A stretch of 64,000 nt of DNA from Anaerolineaceae bacterium oral taxon 439 (GCA_001717545.1 CP017039.1:2604001-2668000), one strand, 5' to 3'; shown: positions 51,494-61,262, counted from the stretch's first letter. Numbers and translations: made by a program. Notes: a model not told the origin generated them from the sequence alone.

Positions 51494-52426
51494 CTAATTC
51501 TCGCTCCGCTCGTATGGAACCGCCAACGCCGCCGGCTTATCGCGGCTCTTCACGAAGACCAGCGTCAAAATCGTCAGCAAATACGGGAGCATCATCGCGA
51601 TATCCGACGGGATCTCGATCCCCAGAACCTGCATCCGCAGCTGGAACGCGTTAACGAAACTGAAAAGCAGCGCCCCGGCGAGAACCCCTTTCGGCTTCCA
51701 GCCGCTGAAATAAACGAGCGCGACCGCGATAAACCCTGTCCCGTTCGTCATTTTTTCCTGGAACATATTGATATTCGCCAGCGTAAACGTCGCTCCGGCG
51801 AGTCCGGATAATACCCCGCCAGCGCAGACGCAGCAGTAACGGATAAAATTGACGCTGACGCCGAGCGTATCCGCCGCCTGCGGGTTCTGCCCCACTGCGC
51901 GGACCTTCAGGCCGAACGTCGTCTTATACAGCACGAGCGACGCCAACGGAACGAGGAGATACGCGCCGTACACCATGATATTATGATTGAAAAACGCGTC
52001 GCCGATATACGGAATCTTCGACAGCAGCGGGAGCGGCAGGTTCGGGAACCCATCAATGGACAGCACCGTCCCCTCCAGAATCGTCTTGAACAGCAGCGAC
52101 GACAGGCCGGTCCCGAACATCGTCAGCCCGATACCGCTGATCCCCTGCGGCGCTTTAAACGTAATACTGATCACGGCCATCAGCAGCGCCATCAGGAATC
52201 CGCTCAGGATCGCGGCTAATATCCCCAGCCCTGAATTCCCGGTCAGGTAAACGACGTAGAAGGACGAAAACGCCCCGATCAGCATGATCCCTTCCGTCCC
52301 CAGGTTGAAGACGCCCGCGGCTTGATCGAATAACTCGCCTAACCCTGCGTACAGGTACGGCATCGCCAGCTTGATCGCCATGCCGATGATCCCGAATAAC
52401 GTTGCGGCGTTCAATAAGTTATGCAT
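51494..52426 (-). CDS. Nucleoside ABC permease (NupQ/YufQ-like)
   Basis: 310 aa, about eight transmembrane helices. BPD-type 2 inner-membrane family: LGELFDQAAGVFNLGTEGIMLIGAF (conserved NxGxEG-like turn), APQGISGIGLTMFGTGLSSLL, GLKVRAVGQNPQAADTLGVSV and GTGFIAVALVYFSGWKPKG. It is the second permease of the operon: its start overlaps the end of the first permease by 8 bases, so they are made together and pair in the membrane. The BMP gene follows 78 nt later. Confidence 0.92.
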   Translation of the reverse strand: MHNLLNAATLFGIIGMAIKLAMPYLYAGLGELFDQAAGVFNLGTEGIMLIGAFSSFYVVYLTGNSGLGILAAILSGFLMALLMAVISITFKAPQGISGIGLTMFGTGLSSLLFKTILEGTVLSIDGFPNLPLPLLSKIPYIGDAFFNHNIMVYGAYLLVPLASLVLYKTTFGLKVRAVGQNPQAADTLGVSVNFIRYCCVCAGGVLSGLAGATFTLANINMFQEKMTNGTGFIAVALVYFSGWKPKGVLAGALLFSFVNAFQLRMQVLGIEIPSDIAMMLPYLLTILTLVFVKSRDKPAALAVPYERSEN

Positions 52427-53492
52427 TCTTCGCTCTCCTCTTCGATCGGTTCGCCGAAACGACCTTCGCCGCGACGACGATCAAAACCACCAGCCCCAGC
52501 AGCGTGTCAACGAACGACGAGTTCACCTGAACCATCCGCTGCAGCTTGTTCCCGCCAACCATCAGCCCGCCGAACAGGAACGACGCCGGGATCGTCCCTA
52601 ACGGATGCAAATTTCCGAACAGCGCGGCGACAATTCCGTTAAACCCGTAACCGCCGGAAATATTTTCGAAAACGCGATGCTGCACCCCCAAAACCTCGAC
52701 CGCGCCCGCCATCCCGGATAACGCCCCGGCCATCGTAATCGCCAGCGCCTGATAAACCGGGACCTGGATCCCGCCGTAGCGCGACGCGGCGGGGTTCAGC
52801 CCGACCGCCCGGATCCGGTAACCGATCGTCGTCTTCCACATCATGACGTAAATCACGACCGCCAGCAGCACTGCCAGAATCGACCCGGTATTCAGCTGCG
52901 TCGGCGGCGCCAGCCGCGTCAGGAACGCCGACTCGGGAAGAAGAGCCGTCTGTGACGCGCGCGTCCCCATCTCGATTTCCCGCGGATCGATCATTGGCCC
53001 GCGCAGCAGGAAGTTCGACAAATAAACCGCAATAGAATTCATCATGACCGTCGTCAGGATTTCGTTCACGCCCAAACGCGCCTTCAGGACGCCCGGGATC
53101 CCGCCCCAGACCGCGCCCGACAGGATCGCCGCCAGAAAACAGAGCGGAATCAGGAGCCAACGCGACTCGATCGGAATGTAGAGCGCGACCGCCGCTGAAG
53201 ACAGCGCGCCAACGATAATCTGCCCCTCGCCTCCGATATTCGTTACCCCTCCCCGGAACGCAATACAGATCCCGGTTCCGACGAGCAGGAGCGGCGTCGC
53301 CTTCAGCGTCGTCTGAATCAGCGCGCGGGAGGATCCGAACGCGCCGCTGACCAGCGCCGCGTAAGCTTCGAGCGGATTTTTCCGAAACGCAATCAACATG
53401 AACGCGCCAAGAATCAACGCAATTGCCGTTGCCAATAACGGGATGACGATATCGATCATTCCGTTTAAAAAACGCTGCGCCTTAATTGACAT
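52419..53492 (-). CDS. Nucleoside ABC permease (NupP/YufP-like)
   Basis: 357 aa, about nine or ten membrane helices; the first gene of the four-gene importer operon. Visible: GICIAFRGGVTNIGGEGQIIVGAL (the N-I-G-x-E-G turn of the family), GGIPGVLKARLGVNEILTTVMMNSIAVYL, the cytoplasmic YRIRAVGLNPAASRYGGI loop and GGYGFNGIVAALFGNLHPLG. The ATG follows GGAGG by 8 nt. A terminator hairpin of the preceding MFS gene lies 115-146 nt upstream, so the operon promoter should be between 53493 and 53606; no unambiguous -35/-10 pair was found. Confidence 0.92.
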   Translation of the reverse strand: MSIKAQRFLNGMIDIVIPLLATAIALILGAFMLIAFRKNPLEAYAALVSGAFGSSRALIQTTLKATPLLLVGTGICIAFRGGVTNIGGEGQIIVGALSSAAVALYIPIESRWLLIPLCFLAAILSGAVWGGIPGVLKARLGVNEILTTVMMNSIAVYLSNFLLRGPMIDPREIEMGTRASQTALLPESAFLTRLAPPTQLNTGSILAVLLAVVIYVMMWKTTIGYRIRAVGLNPAASRYGGIQVPVYQALAITMAGALSGMAGAVEVLGVQHRVFENISGGYGFNGIVAALFGNLHPLGTIPASFLFGGLMVGGNKLQRMVQVNSSFVDTLLGLVVLIVVAAKVVSANRSKRRAKNA

Positions 53493-53606
53493 GCATGATC
53501 CTCCGTTTTCACTTAAGATTTGCAGAAGAGTTATATCGTTGAACTGACTATAACTTTACCATATTTTTTTCATTGCTTGTCAGACAACTCGCCCATTCAC
53601 CGTCAT

Positions 53607-53638
53607 AAAAAAAACAGGATTTTAGTAACCCTGTTTTT
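53607..53638 (-). terminator. Terminator after the MFS gene
   Basis: Stem of AAAAACAGG (53610-53618) with CCTGTTTTT (53630-53638), 11-nt loop; on the minus strand it is followed by a run of U. It separates the MFS gene from the nucleoside importer operon. Confidence 0.85.
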
Positions 53639-53691
53639 ACCGGAAATACCCACGCATGACATCCGGGAACTTCGCCGAGAGCCGTCCGCCG

Positions 53692-55020
53692 TTACGACGC
53701 CGATTTCTCAGCGAACCCGCGCGCTCCGACCGTCTCCCGCTCCTCATAGCGATAAAACGCCGGGACGAAAAGCACGCCGATCATCAGCGCCAGCATCCCG
53801 AAGCCGGCAAAACCGTACCAGAAATGCACCCCGACGCGTTCCGCGATCGGCCCCACGAACAGCATCGTCACCGGGACCCAGACACTGATCAACCCGGTCG
53901 AAATCGAAAAAACGCGGCCCTGTAATTCCGGGCGGGTATGCTTCTGAATCAGCGCGTTCAAATTCGCCACGCTCAACGAATCGCCGATTCCGGAAATCCC
54001 CCAGCCTAAAATCGCCAGCGGAAGCTGACCGGGGGCGCAGCGTCCAATCAGCAGCACGCCCAGCGTGTAAACCAGATCTCCCAGCAGCGCCGAACGAATC
54101 TGACTCCTGAAACCGCCCCAGACCCCTAAAATCAGCCCGCCGATTACCGTCCCCAGCCCAAACGAAATCTGCATCATCGATAAGCTTTCAACGTCGGAAA
54201 GGAAATAATCGGAAACCATCAACGGCATCAGGCTCTCGATCGGGACCAGCAGCAGGTTCGTAATCGAAACATACCCCAGGAACGGCAGCAGCCCCGGCTC
54301 GGTCAGAACGTAGCGAAGCCCATTCCGCAGCGAGCGCAGCGACGAGCGGAATTTCGCGCGAACCGACCCGCGGCGCCCGCCTTCAAAGACTGACTCGCGA
54401 ACCGTCAGTGTTAAGAGCAGCGCGATTCCGGCCGCCGCCGCCAGAAAATCGATCGATAACGACGCCGCGACCGGAAGCGCGCGGATCATCCACGCCGCGA
54501 AGACCGGCCCTAATACGTTCGTCGATCCGCGCAGGATATAATCGATCGCGTTGACCCGCGTCAGCTGGTCCGCGGGAACGATATCCGTCGCCAGCGCCTG
54601 AAGCGCGGGCCAGCGGAACGAATTCGCCAGTGTCCTGAGAAAAAGAATCGCAACGACCGCGGCCGGTGCAACCGCCTCAACCGTCAGCAGGACCGTCCCA
54701 ATCGCGGAAACGACCGCAATCGCCGCGTTTGCCGCGATCAGGATCCGCTTCCGCGAATAGCGGTCGATAATTGGCCCGATGAACGGAAGGATAAAAACGT
54801 CGGGAACGAGAAGCCCGATCGCCGCAACCGATAACCAGATCGCCGATCCGGTTCGTTCGGTCAGCCACCAGATCAGGGTAAACTGCGAAATGGATGTCCC
54901 CAGCAGCGCTAACCCCTGACTCGACCAAAGAATCGCGGCTTCCGCCTTCCAGCCGCGGGAAGAAAAGCGACGAGATGAAAAAGAACGGTATAAAGAACGC
55001 TTTGAGCGTCTGTCGATCAT
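53692..55020 (-). CDS. MFS transporter (efflux-type)
   Basis: 442 aa with 12 predicted membrane helices. The N-terminus is basic and Ser/Arg-rich. The pattern AAILWSSQGLALLGTSISQFTLIWWLTERTGSAIWLS, then DRYSRKRILIAAN (motif A-type loop, D-R-x-x-R-K-R) and FLRTLANSFRWPALQALATDIVPADQLTRVNAIDYILRG, resembles the MefA/macrolide-efflux and enterobactin-exporter-like branch of the family. A substrate cannot be named. Start ATG 55020 follows AGGAG. The gene has its own terminator and is not clearly linked to its neighbours. Confidence 0.88.
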   Translation of the reverse strand: MIDRRSKRSLYRSFSSRRFSSRGWKAEAAILWSSQGLALLGTSISQFTLIWWLTERTGSAIWLSVAAIGLLVPDVFILPFIGPIIDRYSRKRILIAANAAIAVVSAIGTVLLTVEAVAPAAVVAILFLRTLANSFRWPALQALATDIVPADQLTRVNAIDYILRGSTNVLGPVFAAWMIRALPVAASLSIDFLAAAAGIALLLTLTVRESVFEGGRRGSVRAKFRSSLRSLRNGLRYVLTEPGLLPFLGYVSITNLLLVPIESLMPLMVSDYFLSDVESLSMMQISFGLGTVIGGLILGVWGGFRSQIRSALLGDLVYTLGVLLIGRCAPGQLPLAILGWGISGIGDSLSVANLNALIQKHTRPELQGRVFSISTGLISVWVPVTMLFVGPIAERVGVHFWYGFAGFGMLALMIGVLFVPAFYRYEERETVGARGFAEKSAS

Positions 55021-55243
55021 ATATATACTCCTGAACCATGCCGATGAATTTTTTCGCAGGACCGGCCGCCCTTCCGATCGGGAACCCGATATACGGTAAA
55101 CGAAAAAACCGGTCCGGGCTGGGTAAAATCGAAACGATCAACTCAGCCGAAACGACGATGAACGAACCCGCCGTTTACGAAAAAATTCGCAAACGCGCCT
55201 TTACGCAAAAGGCAAAAAACGATCCGTTTGTGATATGGATGAT
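55021..55243. other. Gap to the right of the MFS gene
   Basis: No well-supported gene. A plus-strand frame starting near 55158 (MNEPAVYEKIRKRAF) is 33 codons and has no family match. The upstream region of the MFS gene lies within it. Confidence 0.35.
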
Positions 55244-55411
55244 TCAGGTGTACTGGTAGAGGTAGCGGCGCACGATTTCACACCAATCCTGCCGCAGGAT
55301 TCGATTACTTTTTTCATAAAACTGGTTGAAGATCGAAATATCGTAGGAGGTCCTCCCAAGATTCAATTCGTCTTCAGTTTCCGGGCATTTTTGCGCCATA
55401 TCGGACAGCAT
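55244..55411 (-). CDS. Possible small protein, 55 aa
   Basis: ATG 55411 has AAAGG 7 nt upstream. The product is charged and aromatic (CPETEDELNLG, FNQFYEKSNRILRQDWCEIVRRYLYQYT), possibly helical at the C-terminus. No family is recognised. It may be a fragment of a longer broken gene: the frame continues upstream from a TTG to 55474. Confidence 0.25.
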   Translation of the reverse strand: MLSDMAQKCPETEDELNLGRTSYDISIFNQFYEKSNRILRQDWCEIVRRYLYQYT

Positions 55412-55474
55412 GATGACCTTTTCCCTGGCGTCGGCTCGATGACTCGGTGAGGCGGATTCCCAACGCCGATTCAA

Positions 55475-55868
55475 CTCAAAAAAACCTGCCTCACGCTTTT
55501 AGTATAAACGATTTTCAGCAGAAATCAAATCGGGAAAATTAGAAGTTTAGGCTTCAGTTTTATTTTTGCATACTAAGTCATCGGTTTTTTAATTACTCAT
55601 GATAACTGAAAGCTGGATCGGCATAAAAATGAAGTTCTAAAAATGAATCTTGGATATAAAAGAGGCCTCTGTAACGAAATTCATCTTCATTATCAGCATT
55701 ACGATAAATATCAAAAGTAAACTATTATATTATAATTTAAGAAGAATACATCTATTAAATATTCTCACCCTCGTTCCTTCTGCAATTTCCCATCAAAACT
55801 CTATTTTGCTGCAAATTTGTTATTTTTTAACAATGGTTATTAATTCGATATGCATTTATTCATTCCTA
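55475..55868. other. AT-rich junction before the cassette
   Basis: No gene seen. Base composition changes here from GC-rich (left) to AT-rich (right). No tRNA, integrase or clear attachment repeat was found. Frames on the plus strand that cross into 55869 are antisense to the PHP gene and look spurious. Confidence 0.5.
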
Positions 55869-56657
55869 TCAGGCTGCGATTTTGTGAAGCTCCGGCTTCT
55901 TGTTACTGAAGGTAGCGATATACTTTATACCAGCTCTCTTTACCAGAGCCTCAGCTTCATGCATTCTAGCGCCAATTCTTTCTGCCCCATGTGTATCAGA
56001 TCCCAATGTGACGTATTCGCCACCAAGTTCTTTAAATCTCCTCAGCACATCCTCTCCCCAAGGAGCAGACTCCTGCCAAGATGCCGTATTCACCTCCATT
56101 GTCATACCATTGGTAATGAGATATTCAAAAATACTGTCGAAAGCATCGAGAGCATGCTTACAACTTACCGATCTGTCCTGGTACGGTGCGTACTTTGCCA
56201 CGAAATCATAGTGTCCGAGAGCGTTCATCCATGGACAGGTCTTAATAACCCTTGCCACGGTTTCCAGATATTCCCGGTAGGCTTTCTCCTTAGACTTTCC
56301 TTCATAAAAAACATCTCTCCAGACATCAATCCCATTTACCGTATGAACAGAGCCGATTACAAAATCAAGTTTTACATCACGCAACGTACTACTCGCCATC
56401 TCGGCACAGACTTTATCACTCAGGCCAACCTCAACACCCTCCTTTATTTTTATATCAGTAAATTTCTTTCTTAACTGACTGAACTCCTCTGCTCTGGCAA
56501 TAAAATCTGGGACATGATATTCGGGAATATCGTAGTCTAAATGGTCTGTAAAACAGATTTCCTCAACTCCGCGCTGTATAGCCGCTTGGAGCATTTCCTC
56601 CGTCCGAGATTCTCCATCAAAAGAGTAGAGAGTGTGAGAATGATAATCTACGTACAT
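55869..56657 (-). CDS. PHP-family phosphatase (histidinol-phosphatase-like)
   Basis: 262 aa. PHP phosphoesterases use metal-bound His and Asp residues. Visible motifs: MYVDYHSHTLYSFDG (first His pair), CFTDHLDYDIP, the Glu in KEGVEVGLSD, FVIGSVHTVNG, ALGHYDFVAKYAP and LGSDTHGAERIG. The sequence is closest to the HisK-type histidinol phosphatases, but no other histidine genes are near. Lying last in an SIS-kinase-transporter operon, it more probably removes phosphate from a sugar-phosphate intermediate. Gap of 16 nt after the kinase gene; SD AGGCGAG. Confidence 0.85.
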   Translation of the reverse strand: MYVDYHSHTLYSFDGESRTEEMLQAAIQRGVEEICFTDHLDYDIPEYHVPDFIARAEEFSQLRKKFTDIKIKEGVEVGLSDKVCAEMASSTLRDVKLDFVIGSVHTVNGIDVWRDVFYEGKSKEKAYREYLETVARVIKTCPWMNALGHYDFVAKYAPYQDRSVSCKHALDAFDSIFEYLITNGMTMEVNTASWQESAPWGEDVLRRFKELGGEYVTLGSDTHGAERIGARMHEAEALVKRAGIKYIATFSNKKPELHKIAA

Positions 56658-56673
56658 TTCAGCTCGCCTTTCT

Positions 56674-57468
56674 TCACCAGGATCCGAAATGCTGTAAGGT
56701 AACTCCGCTGCACTCGGCTCCTGACTTCATCGCTCTTTCTATATCCTTTTCCCTCAGATAGCTGAAAAGAAATCCAGCTATAAAGCTGTCGCCAGCCCCC
56801 ATCGTATCAACAACCGGAACCGTGACCGCAGATTGATAATAATATTTTTCTCCATCGTAGGCTATACTACCGTTTACGCCCATAGTAGCTATAATCAGCT
56901 TATTAAACCCGCTCATTTTAATATCTCTAAGGAAATCCTCTACTGTATCAATATCGTCATAGGAGAAAAAGGCATAATCGACATTTTGTGCAATCTCTTC
57001 AATCAACATTTCACCCCACATATCGGCAAAATCGAAAGCGATTGGAATTCCCTTTGATTTTATCTCCCCTAGATATTTTTCAGCGCGGCTCCAAAAGGCC
57101 GCCACAACACAGTCATGCTCGCATATAAACGCAATGTCCGCAGGCGTAAGTACAAAATCCTTCATTACACCTTCATCATAAATTCCGAAGACTCTATTCC
57201 CATCCACGAGCTTCACATGGGAGACAGCAGTATGCCCTCGCGCCCTGTGCAAATGGGAGATATCAACGCCTTGCCTGCTTATAGCGCTACTAATTATCCC
57301 TCCATACGCGTCATCGCCTACAACTCCAATATATGAGGCTCTGCCGCCCAACCTAGCTATATGCACAGCAACATTCACCGGATTTCCGCCGGGATATACT
57401 TCTCCTGTCTTATCATATACATCCATACAATTATCGCCAATAGCCGCAAATCTGACATCAGTTTCCAC
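56674..57468 (-). CDS. PfkB-family kinase, FrlD-like (fructoselysine 6-kinase type)
   Basis: 264 aa. PfkB sugar kinase; residues match FrlD-type enzymes: AAIGDNCMDVYDKTGEVYPGGNPVNVAVHIARLGG, the VGDDAYGG turn, DISHLHRARGHTAVSHVKLVDGNRVFG, the DTMGAGDSFIAGFLFSYL motif (catalytic Asp) and a closing HFGSW, like the HGAW of FrlD. The enzyme would phosphorylate C6 of a ketosamine such as fructoselysine. Start: GTG at 57468 (after AGAGG) is favoured over the GTG at 57474, because METDVRFAAIGDNC matches the short FrlD N-terminus. It lies 21 nt behind the SIS gene. Confidence 0.85.
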   Translation of the reverse strand: METDVRFAAIGDNCMDVYDKTGEVYPGGNPVNVAVHIARLGGRASYIGVVGDDAYGGIISSAISRQGVDISHLHRARGHTAVSHVKLVDGNRVFGIYDEGVMKDFVLTPADIAFICEHDCVVAAFWSRAEKYLGEIKSKGIPIAFDFADMWGEMLIEEIAQNVDYAFFSYDDIDTVEDFLRDIKMSGFNKLIIATMGVNGSIAYDGEKYYYQSAVTVPVVDTMGAGDSFIAGFLFSYLREKDIERAMKSGAECSGVTLQHFGSW

Positions 57469-57489
57469 AGCCACCCCTCTTACTCTTAC

Positions 57490-58509
57490 TCAATAATCAA
57501 ATTGTCTGTAATAGCGTCTTATCTCCATCGGATGGCAATTTATAGCTTCCATATGAGCATCAATTCTCTCCGTTACAGCATGTGTCACAAGATGAGACAG
57601 GTTTCCTCTGAACCTCTCGTCAATACCGGGAAGCTCATAATCTTTCGAGTCAATAAACGTATAGTTGGCGCACACTTTGGGTAAAAATCTTGCTACTCTC
57701 TCCGACAGGCTTCTTTGTGCGTCCTCACCCAAGAAAACAGTGACCGGCGTATCTCTGTCGATGATTTCCAACATCCCATGGAAAAACTCCGCAGAATGTA
57801 TACTCTTTGTCCGGAGCCAATGTTGTTCCTCCCAATAACACATAGCATAGGAATAGGTCGAACCATACTGATTGCCAGATCCTACAAAATAGTGAATTTT
57901 ATCCTCATGGTGTCTTTGCGCAAAGGCTCGTCCAAATTCATCAGCCTTTTTCTCAACATCCACAAGGTTCTGCGCAAGATGGGAATCCAACTGAGAATAA
58001 TATGTTGTGTACTCCGGGAACTCTCCCCGATTATGCATAAACCGGTCTGCAACCATAAAGAATTTGAGCTGCTCGTTGGCGGGATATGCAATCACCCAAT
58101 CCACTATTTTTGCAAGCTCTGCCTCAGGCTTGTCAATAAAGCCGATAACTTTTGCCCCCTCTGATTTGGCTTTCTTGACGGCGTCCACCATCTCGACCGT
58201 ACTACCCGTAACCGAGGAGATAACGACGATCGTATCGCTGCGGACACGACGGTTGCCTGTAGTCAGGTATTCGGCCGCGTTGAGCGTAAAGAGCTCAAGA
58301 TCAGACTTCTCCTTCATATGAACCTCTACCTGAAGGCCGGACGCATATGTACCGCCTATACCAAGCCAACAAAGATTTGCAAAACCTGCCGAGGTAATTT
58401 CGTCAACTATTTCTTCGATTTCAGGACGAAGCGTGAGGGCCCCTTGAACACTGATTAACTTTTTCTCTTCATCAAATTTTATCATTAGCTTACGTTCCAT
58501 TTCATACAT
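57490..58509 (-). CDS. SIS-domain deglycase, FrlB-like
   Basis: 339 aa with two sugar-isomerase (SIS) domains. Matches FrlB/FraB-type enzymes that split a 6-phosphoketosamine into glucose 6-phosphate and an amine: WLGIGGTYASG, VVISSVTGSTVEMVDAVKKA, GFIDKPEAELA, the HSAEFFHGMLEIIDRDTPV segment (FrlB-type ES/GEFRHGP-like block) and a closing EIRRYYRQFDY. The stop of the permease gene overlaps this start: TGATG shares an A. ATG 58509 is chosen; a GTG at 58512 would add one codon. Its neighbour FrlD-like kinase supports the role. Confidence 0.85.
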   Translation of the reverse strand: MYEMERKLMIKFDEEKKLISVQGALTLRPEIEEIVDEITSAGFANLCWLGIGGTYASGLQVEVHMKEKSDLELFTLNAAEYLTTGNRRVRSDTIVVISSVTGSTVEMVDAVKKAKSEGAKVIGFIDKPEAELAKIVDWVIAYPANEQLKFFMVADRFMHNRGEFPEYTTYYSQLDSHLAQNLVDVEKKADEFGRAFAQRHHEDKIHYFVGSGNQYGSTYSYAMCYWEEQHWLRTKSIHSAEFFHGMLEIIDRDTPVTVFLGEDAQRSLSERVARFLPKVCANYTFIDSKDYELPGIDERFRGNLSHLVTHAVTERIDAHMEAINCHPMEIRRYYRQFDY

Positions 58510-60167
58510 CACATAGTTATTGAACTGTTCTTATTCAGCCTGCTGAATACCACAAGAGACAAAATAGTAAGAACAGTGAGTAAGCTTGCCATCGCCGAGG
58601 CTATTCCGTAATTCCCGCGTATAATTTGACCATATATGGCTACGGTTAGAGTCTGTGTTTTTCCTGTATAGAGTATCATCGCGGTAGACATCTCGGATAT
58701 CATCGTGACCCAGCTCAGAATCGCCCCGGCAATCACCCCTGAAGACATCATTGGCAGAGTGATCTTGAAAAATGTATTCACTTTATTACTGCCAAGCGAG
58801 ATAGCCGCCTCCTCAATCGTTATTGATATTTGGTGTAAAATTGCAACGGAAGATCGGACCGTATATGGTATTCTTCTAATTATCAGTGAAATTATCATAA
58901 TGATCATCGTATTTGTCAGGAGCAGCGGCTTATGATTGAAGCTCGTCACCATCGCTATACCAACGACTGTGCCAGGTATTATGTACGGCACTATACTTAA
59001 AGTATCCACAGTCTTGCTGAGCGGATTACTCCTGCGAACAGAAAGATATGCCATCAAGACTGCCATAAGTACCGTTATAGCTATCGCAACACCGGGTATG
59101 ATTATTGTGTTCTGCACACTTCTTCCTAGTCTGCCAAACATCTCGCGGTAACTATCTAGACTGTGTGAATCCACATATATCGTCCCACTAGTCTTTCTAA
59201 ATGAACAGTAGATAACATAGATTTGCGGAAGGATAGAAATCCCTACAACGTTATAGCTAAAAAGATGTATGAGAAGACTTTTAAGTCCGTGGATATTTTT
59301 TGGTTCTATTGGATGAAGGGCACTCATAGACACGCTGGTTTTCTTTGTCGCTATGCTCTGTACAATGAACACTATTGCAGTAATCATTATGGCAATAACC
59401 GCTATTGCAGAAGAGAAACCCTTATTCTGAGAAACTTCTCCAACAAATTCATTGTACAAGATTACTGGAAAAGTTCTATAACCTTCGCCCATAAGCATAG
59501 GCGTTCCAAAATCGGAGAGAGCTCTGATAAACACAAGAAGAGCAGCCGCCAGATTTGTCGGCATAATAAGAGGCATTATTACCTTAAAGAATCGCTTAAC
59601 ACCACTGCACCCCATGTTTTCGCTAGCTTCAAGAAGAGAATTATCTACCTTCATAAGCGCTCCAAGGACATAGAGGAACACCAGAGAGTAGAGCTGAGTC
59701 GTAAACACTAACAGCATACCGTTAAAACCGTAGATGTCCGGCAGAGTAATCGGCAGCAACATCCTTACAAATTTTGTGATCGTTCCATTCCTTCCAAGAA
59801 GAAGTATCCAAGAATAAGCGCTAACAAAAGGTGCGGACATTGAGGAAATTATTACTAAAAGATAGAGCAGCCGCTTGCCGCGAAGGTGATACATGGCAAA
59901 AAAATAAGCCAGAGGTATACCCACGAGAAGAGATGTAACTGTCGCCCAGAATGAGACTTTAAAGCTGTTAACAAGTGTAGAGGAATAATATGGCTTCGAA
60001 AAAAACTTTACAAAATTACTCAGAGTAAAGCCTTCGTTTTGGTTATCATAAAAAGCCATTTTTATGACATTCCCAAAAGGATACACCATAAAAATTAGAT
60101 AGAAAGCCAACAGCAGTAAAGTTGTGATACCCCAAATATCCAGACGGAATCGGTTGTTCTTTTTCAT
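58509..60167 (-). CDS. Fused two-domain ABC permease (AfuB/FbpB-like)
   Basis: 552 aa with two copies of the permease domain, each with about six membrane helices, as in Fe(3+)/hexose-phosphate importers of the FbpB/AfuB type. The two EAA-type coupling loops are visible: EASENMGCSGVKRFFKVIMPLIMP and EEAAISLGSNKVNTFFKITLPMMSSG. ATP-binding and binding proteins lie directly upstream. The gap to the ATPase gene is 6 nt, and the stop overlaps the next gene. In this family substrates include iron and sugar phosphates, so it does not identify the ligand. Confidence 0.93.
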   Translation of the reverse strand: MKKNNRFRLDIWGITTLLLLAFYLIFMVYPFGNVIKMAFYDNQNEGFTLSNFVKFFSKPYYSSTLVNSFKVSFWATVTSLLVGIPLAYFFAMYHLRGKRLLYLLVIISSMSAPFVSAYSWILLLGRNGTITKFVRMLLPITLPDIYGFNGMLLVFTTQLYSLVFLYVLGALMKVDNSLLEASENMGCSGVKRFFKVIMPLIMPTNLAAALLVFIRALSDFGTPMLMGEGYRTFPVILYNEFVGEVSQNKGFSSAIAVIAIMITAIVFIVQSIATKKTSVSMSALHPIEPKNIHGLKSLLIHLFSYNVVGISILPQIYVIYCSFRKTSGTIYVDSHSLDSYREMFGRLGRSVQNTIIIPGVAIAITVLMAVLMAYLSVRRSNPLSKTVDTLSIVPYIIPGTVVGIAMVTSFNHKPLLLTNTMIIMIISLIIRRIPYTVRSSVAILHQISITIEEAAISLGSNKVNTFFKITLPMMSSGVIAGAILSWVTMISEMSTAMILYTGKTQTLTVAIYGQIIRGNYGIASAMASLLTVLTILSLVVFSRLNKNSSITM

Positions 60168-60173
60168 ATCACA

Positions 60174-61256
60174 TCACTCCAGCAGCAGGTTCTTTGTACC
60201 ATCCCTGTCAAAAATATTTATTTTTTCACTCTTAACTGTCAGGCTGACTTCAAGTCCGGGAACAATAGGATCATTAATCATCGACTCTCTAATAAGTTCT
60301 ACCGGTTCTTCTTTGCCTATATTTATCGCATAGTGTGTATTCTGTCCAAGATATATGCATTGTTCTACGACGCCTGGAATTCCCCCTGAACCGCCAGAGG
60401 TTATAATGAACTCCTCGGGTCTGACAGAAACAGCGACTTTCTGAAACGCTATGTTTCTCCAGCTCGCCTCGCTGACCGAATAACCGTTTCCAAAATTCAG
60501 CTCCCCACCATTAATACTTGCTGACAATATATTAGTCCGTCCTATAAAAGTTGCCACAAACAGATTCGCAGGTCTTTGATAGATTTCCTTCGGTTGTCCT
60601 ATGTGATGAATGACCCCGTCCTTCATCACAGCGATTGTATCGCTTATCGACATCGCTTCCTCCTGATCATGGGTAACATAGACAGTCGTTATGCCTATCT
60701 CCCGCTGAATATTGCGGATAACCCGTCGCATTTCAAGACGCAGCTTTGCATCCAAATTGCTCAAGGGCTCATCCATCAAAAGCACATCCGGCCTTATGAC
60801 GAGGGCCCTCGCCAGCGCGACTCTCTGCTGCTGCCCTCCAGAGAGGCGATTCGGAAGCCTATCCGCGAATTGATATATTTGCATCATTTTGAGAAAACGG
60901 TCTGTTTCTTCTCTGATAGTTTTTTTGTTCAACTTTCTGTTTTTGAGTCCAAAAGCTACATTTTCGCGCACAGTAAGATGTGGGAAAATTGCATAATTTT
61001 GGAACACCATTCCTATATTGCGCTTGCTTGGCTCCTTATCATTGATACGCTCATTATTAAAATAAAAATTACCATCCTCTATAGAATTGAAGCCTGCAAT
61101 CATCCTCAGGAGAGTAGTCTTTCCACAACCAGAAGGCCCCAACAGCGTGAAAAACTCCCCATCCTTTATATTAAGATTTAAGTCAAATATGACGACATTA
61201 TCTCCATATTTTTTAACAGCGTGCTCAATAACAATTCTGCTCATTATCGTATCCAT
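60174..61256 (-). CDS. ATP-binding subunit of an AfuC/PotA-type ABC importer
   Basis: 360 aa. Motifs: LLGPSGCGKTTLLRMIAGF (Walker A), VFQNYAIFPHLTVRENVAF (Q loop), LSGGQQQRVALARALVIRPDVLLMDEPLSNLD (signature and Walker B), and VTHDQEEAMSI (switch His). The C-terminal 120 aa form a TOBE-type regulatory domain with SVRPEEF. It fuels the permease that follows. The start ATG 61256 lies 6 nt after a 36-bp palindrome and has no clear ribosome site; the alternative ATG at 61244 (MSRIVIEHAVKKY) has none either, so translation may depend on the preceding gene. Confidence 0.93.
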   Translation of the reverse strand: MDTIMSRIVIEHAVKKYGDNVVIFDLNLNIKDGEFFTLLGPSGCGKTTLLRMIAGFNSIEDGNFYFNNERINDKEPSKRNIGMVFQNYAIFPHLTVRENVAFGLKNRKLNKKTIREETDRFLKMMQIYQFADRLPNRLSGGQQQRVALARALVIRPDVLLMDEPLSNLDAKLRLEMRRVIRNIQREIGITTVYVTHDQEEAMSISDTIAVMKDGVIHHIGQPKEIYQRPANLFVATFIGRTNILSASINGGELNFGNGYSVSEASWRNIAFQKVAVSVRPEEFIITSGGSGGIPGVVEQCIYLGQNTHYAINIGKEEPVELIRESMINDPIVPGLEVSLTVKSEKINIFDRDGTKNLLLE

Positions 61257-61262
61257 TTATCA

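Noticed and set aside
55038-55259. 73-codon plus-strand frame upstream of the MFS gene
   Set aside because: No ribosome site and no family; it overlaps the MFS upstream region and the 55244 frame.
55650-56474. 274-codon plus-strand frame at the cassette edge
   Set aside because: Most of it is antisense to the PHP gene, whose metal motifs are clear; no ribosome site and no family.
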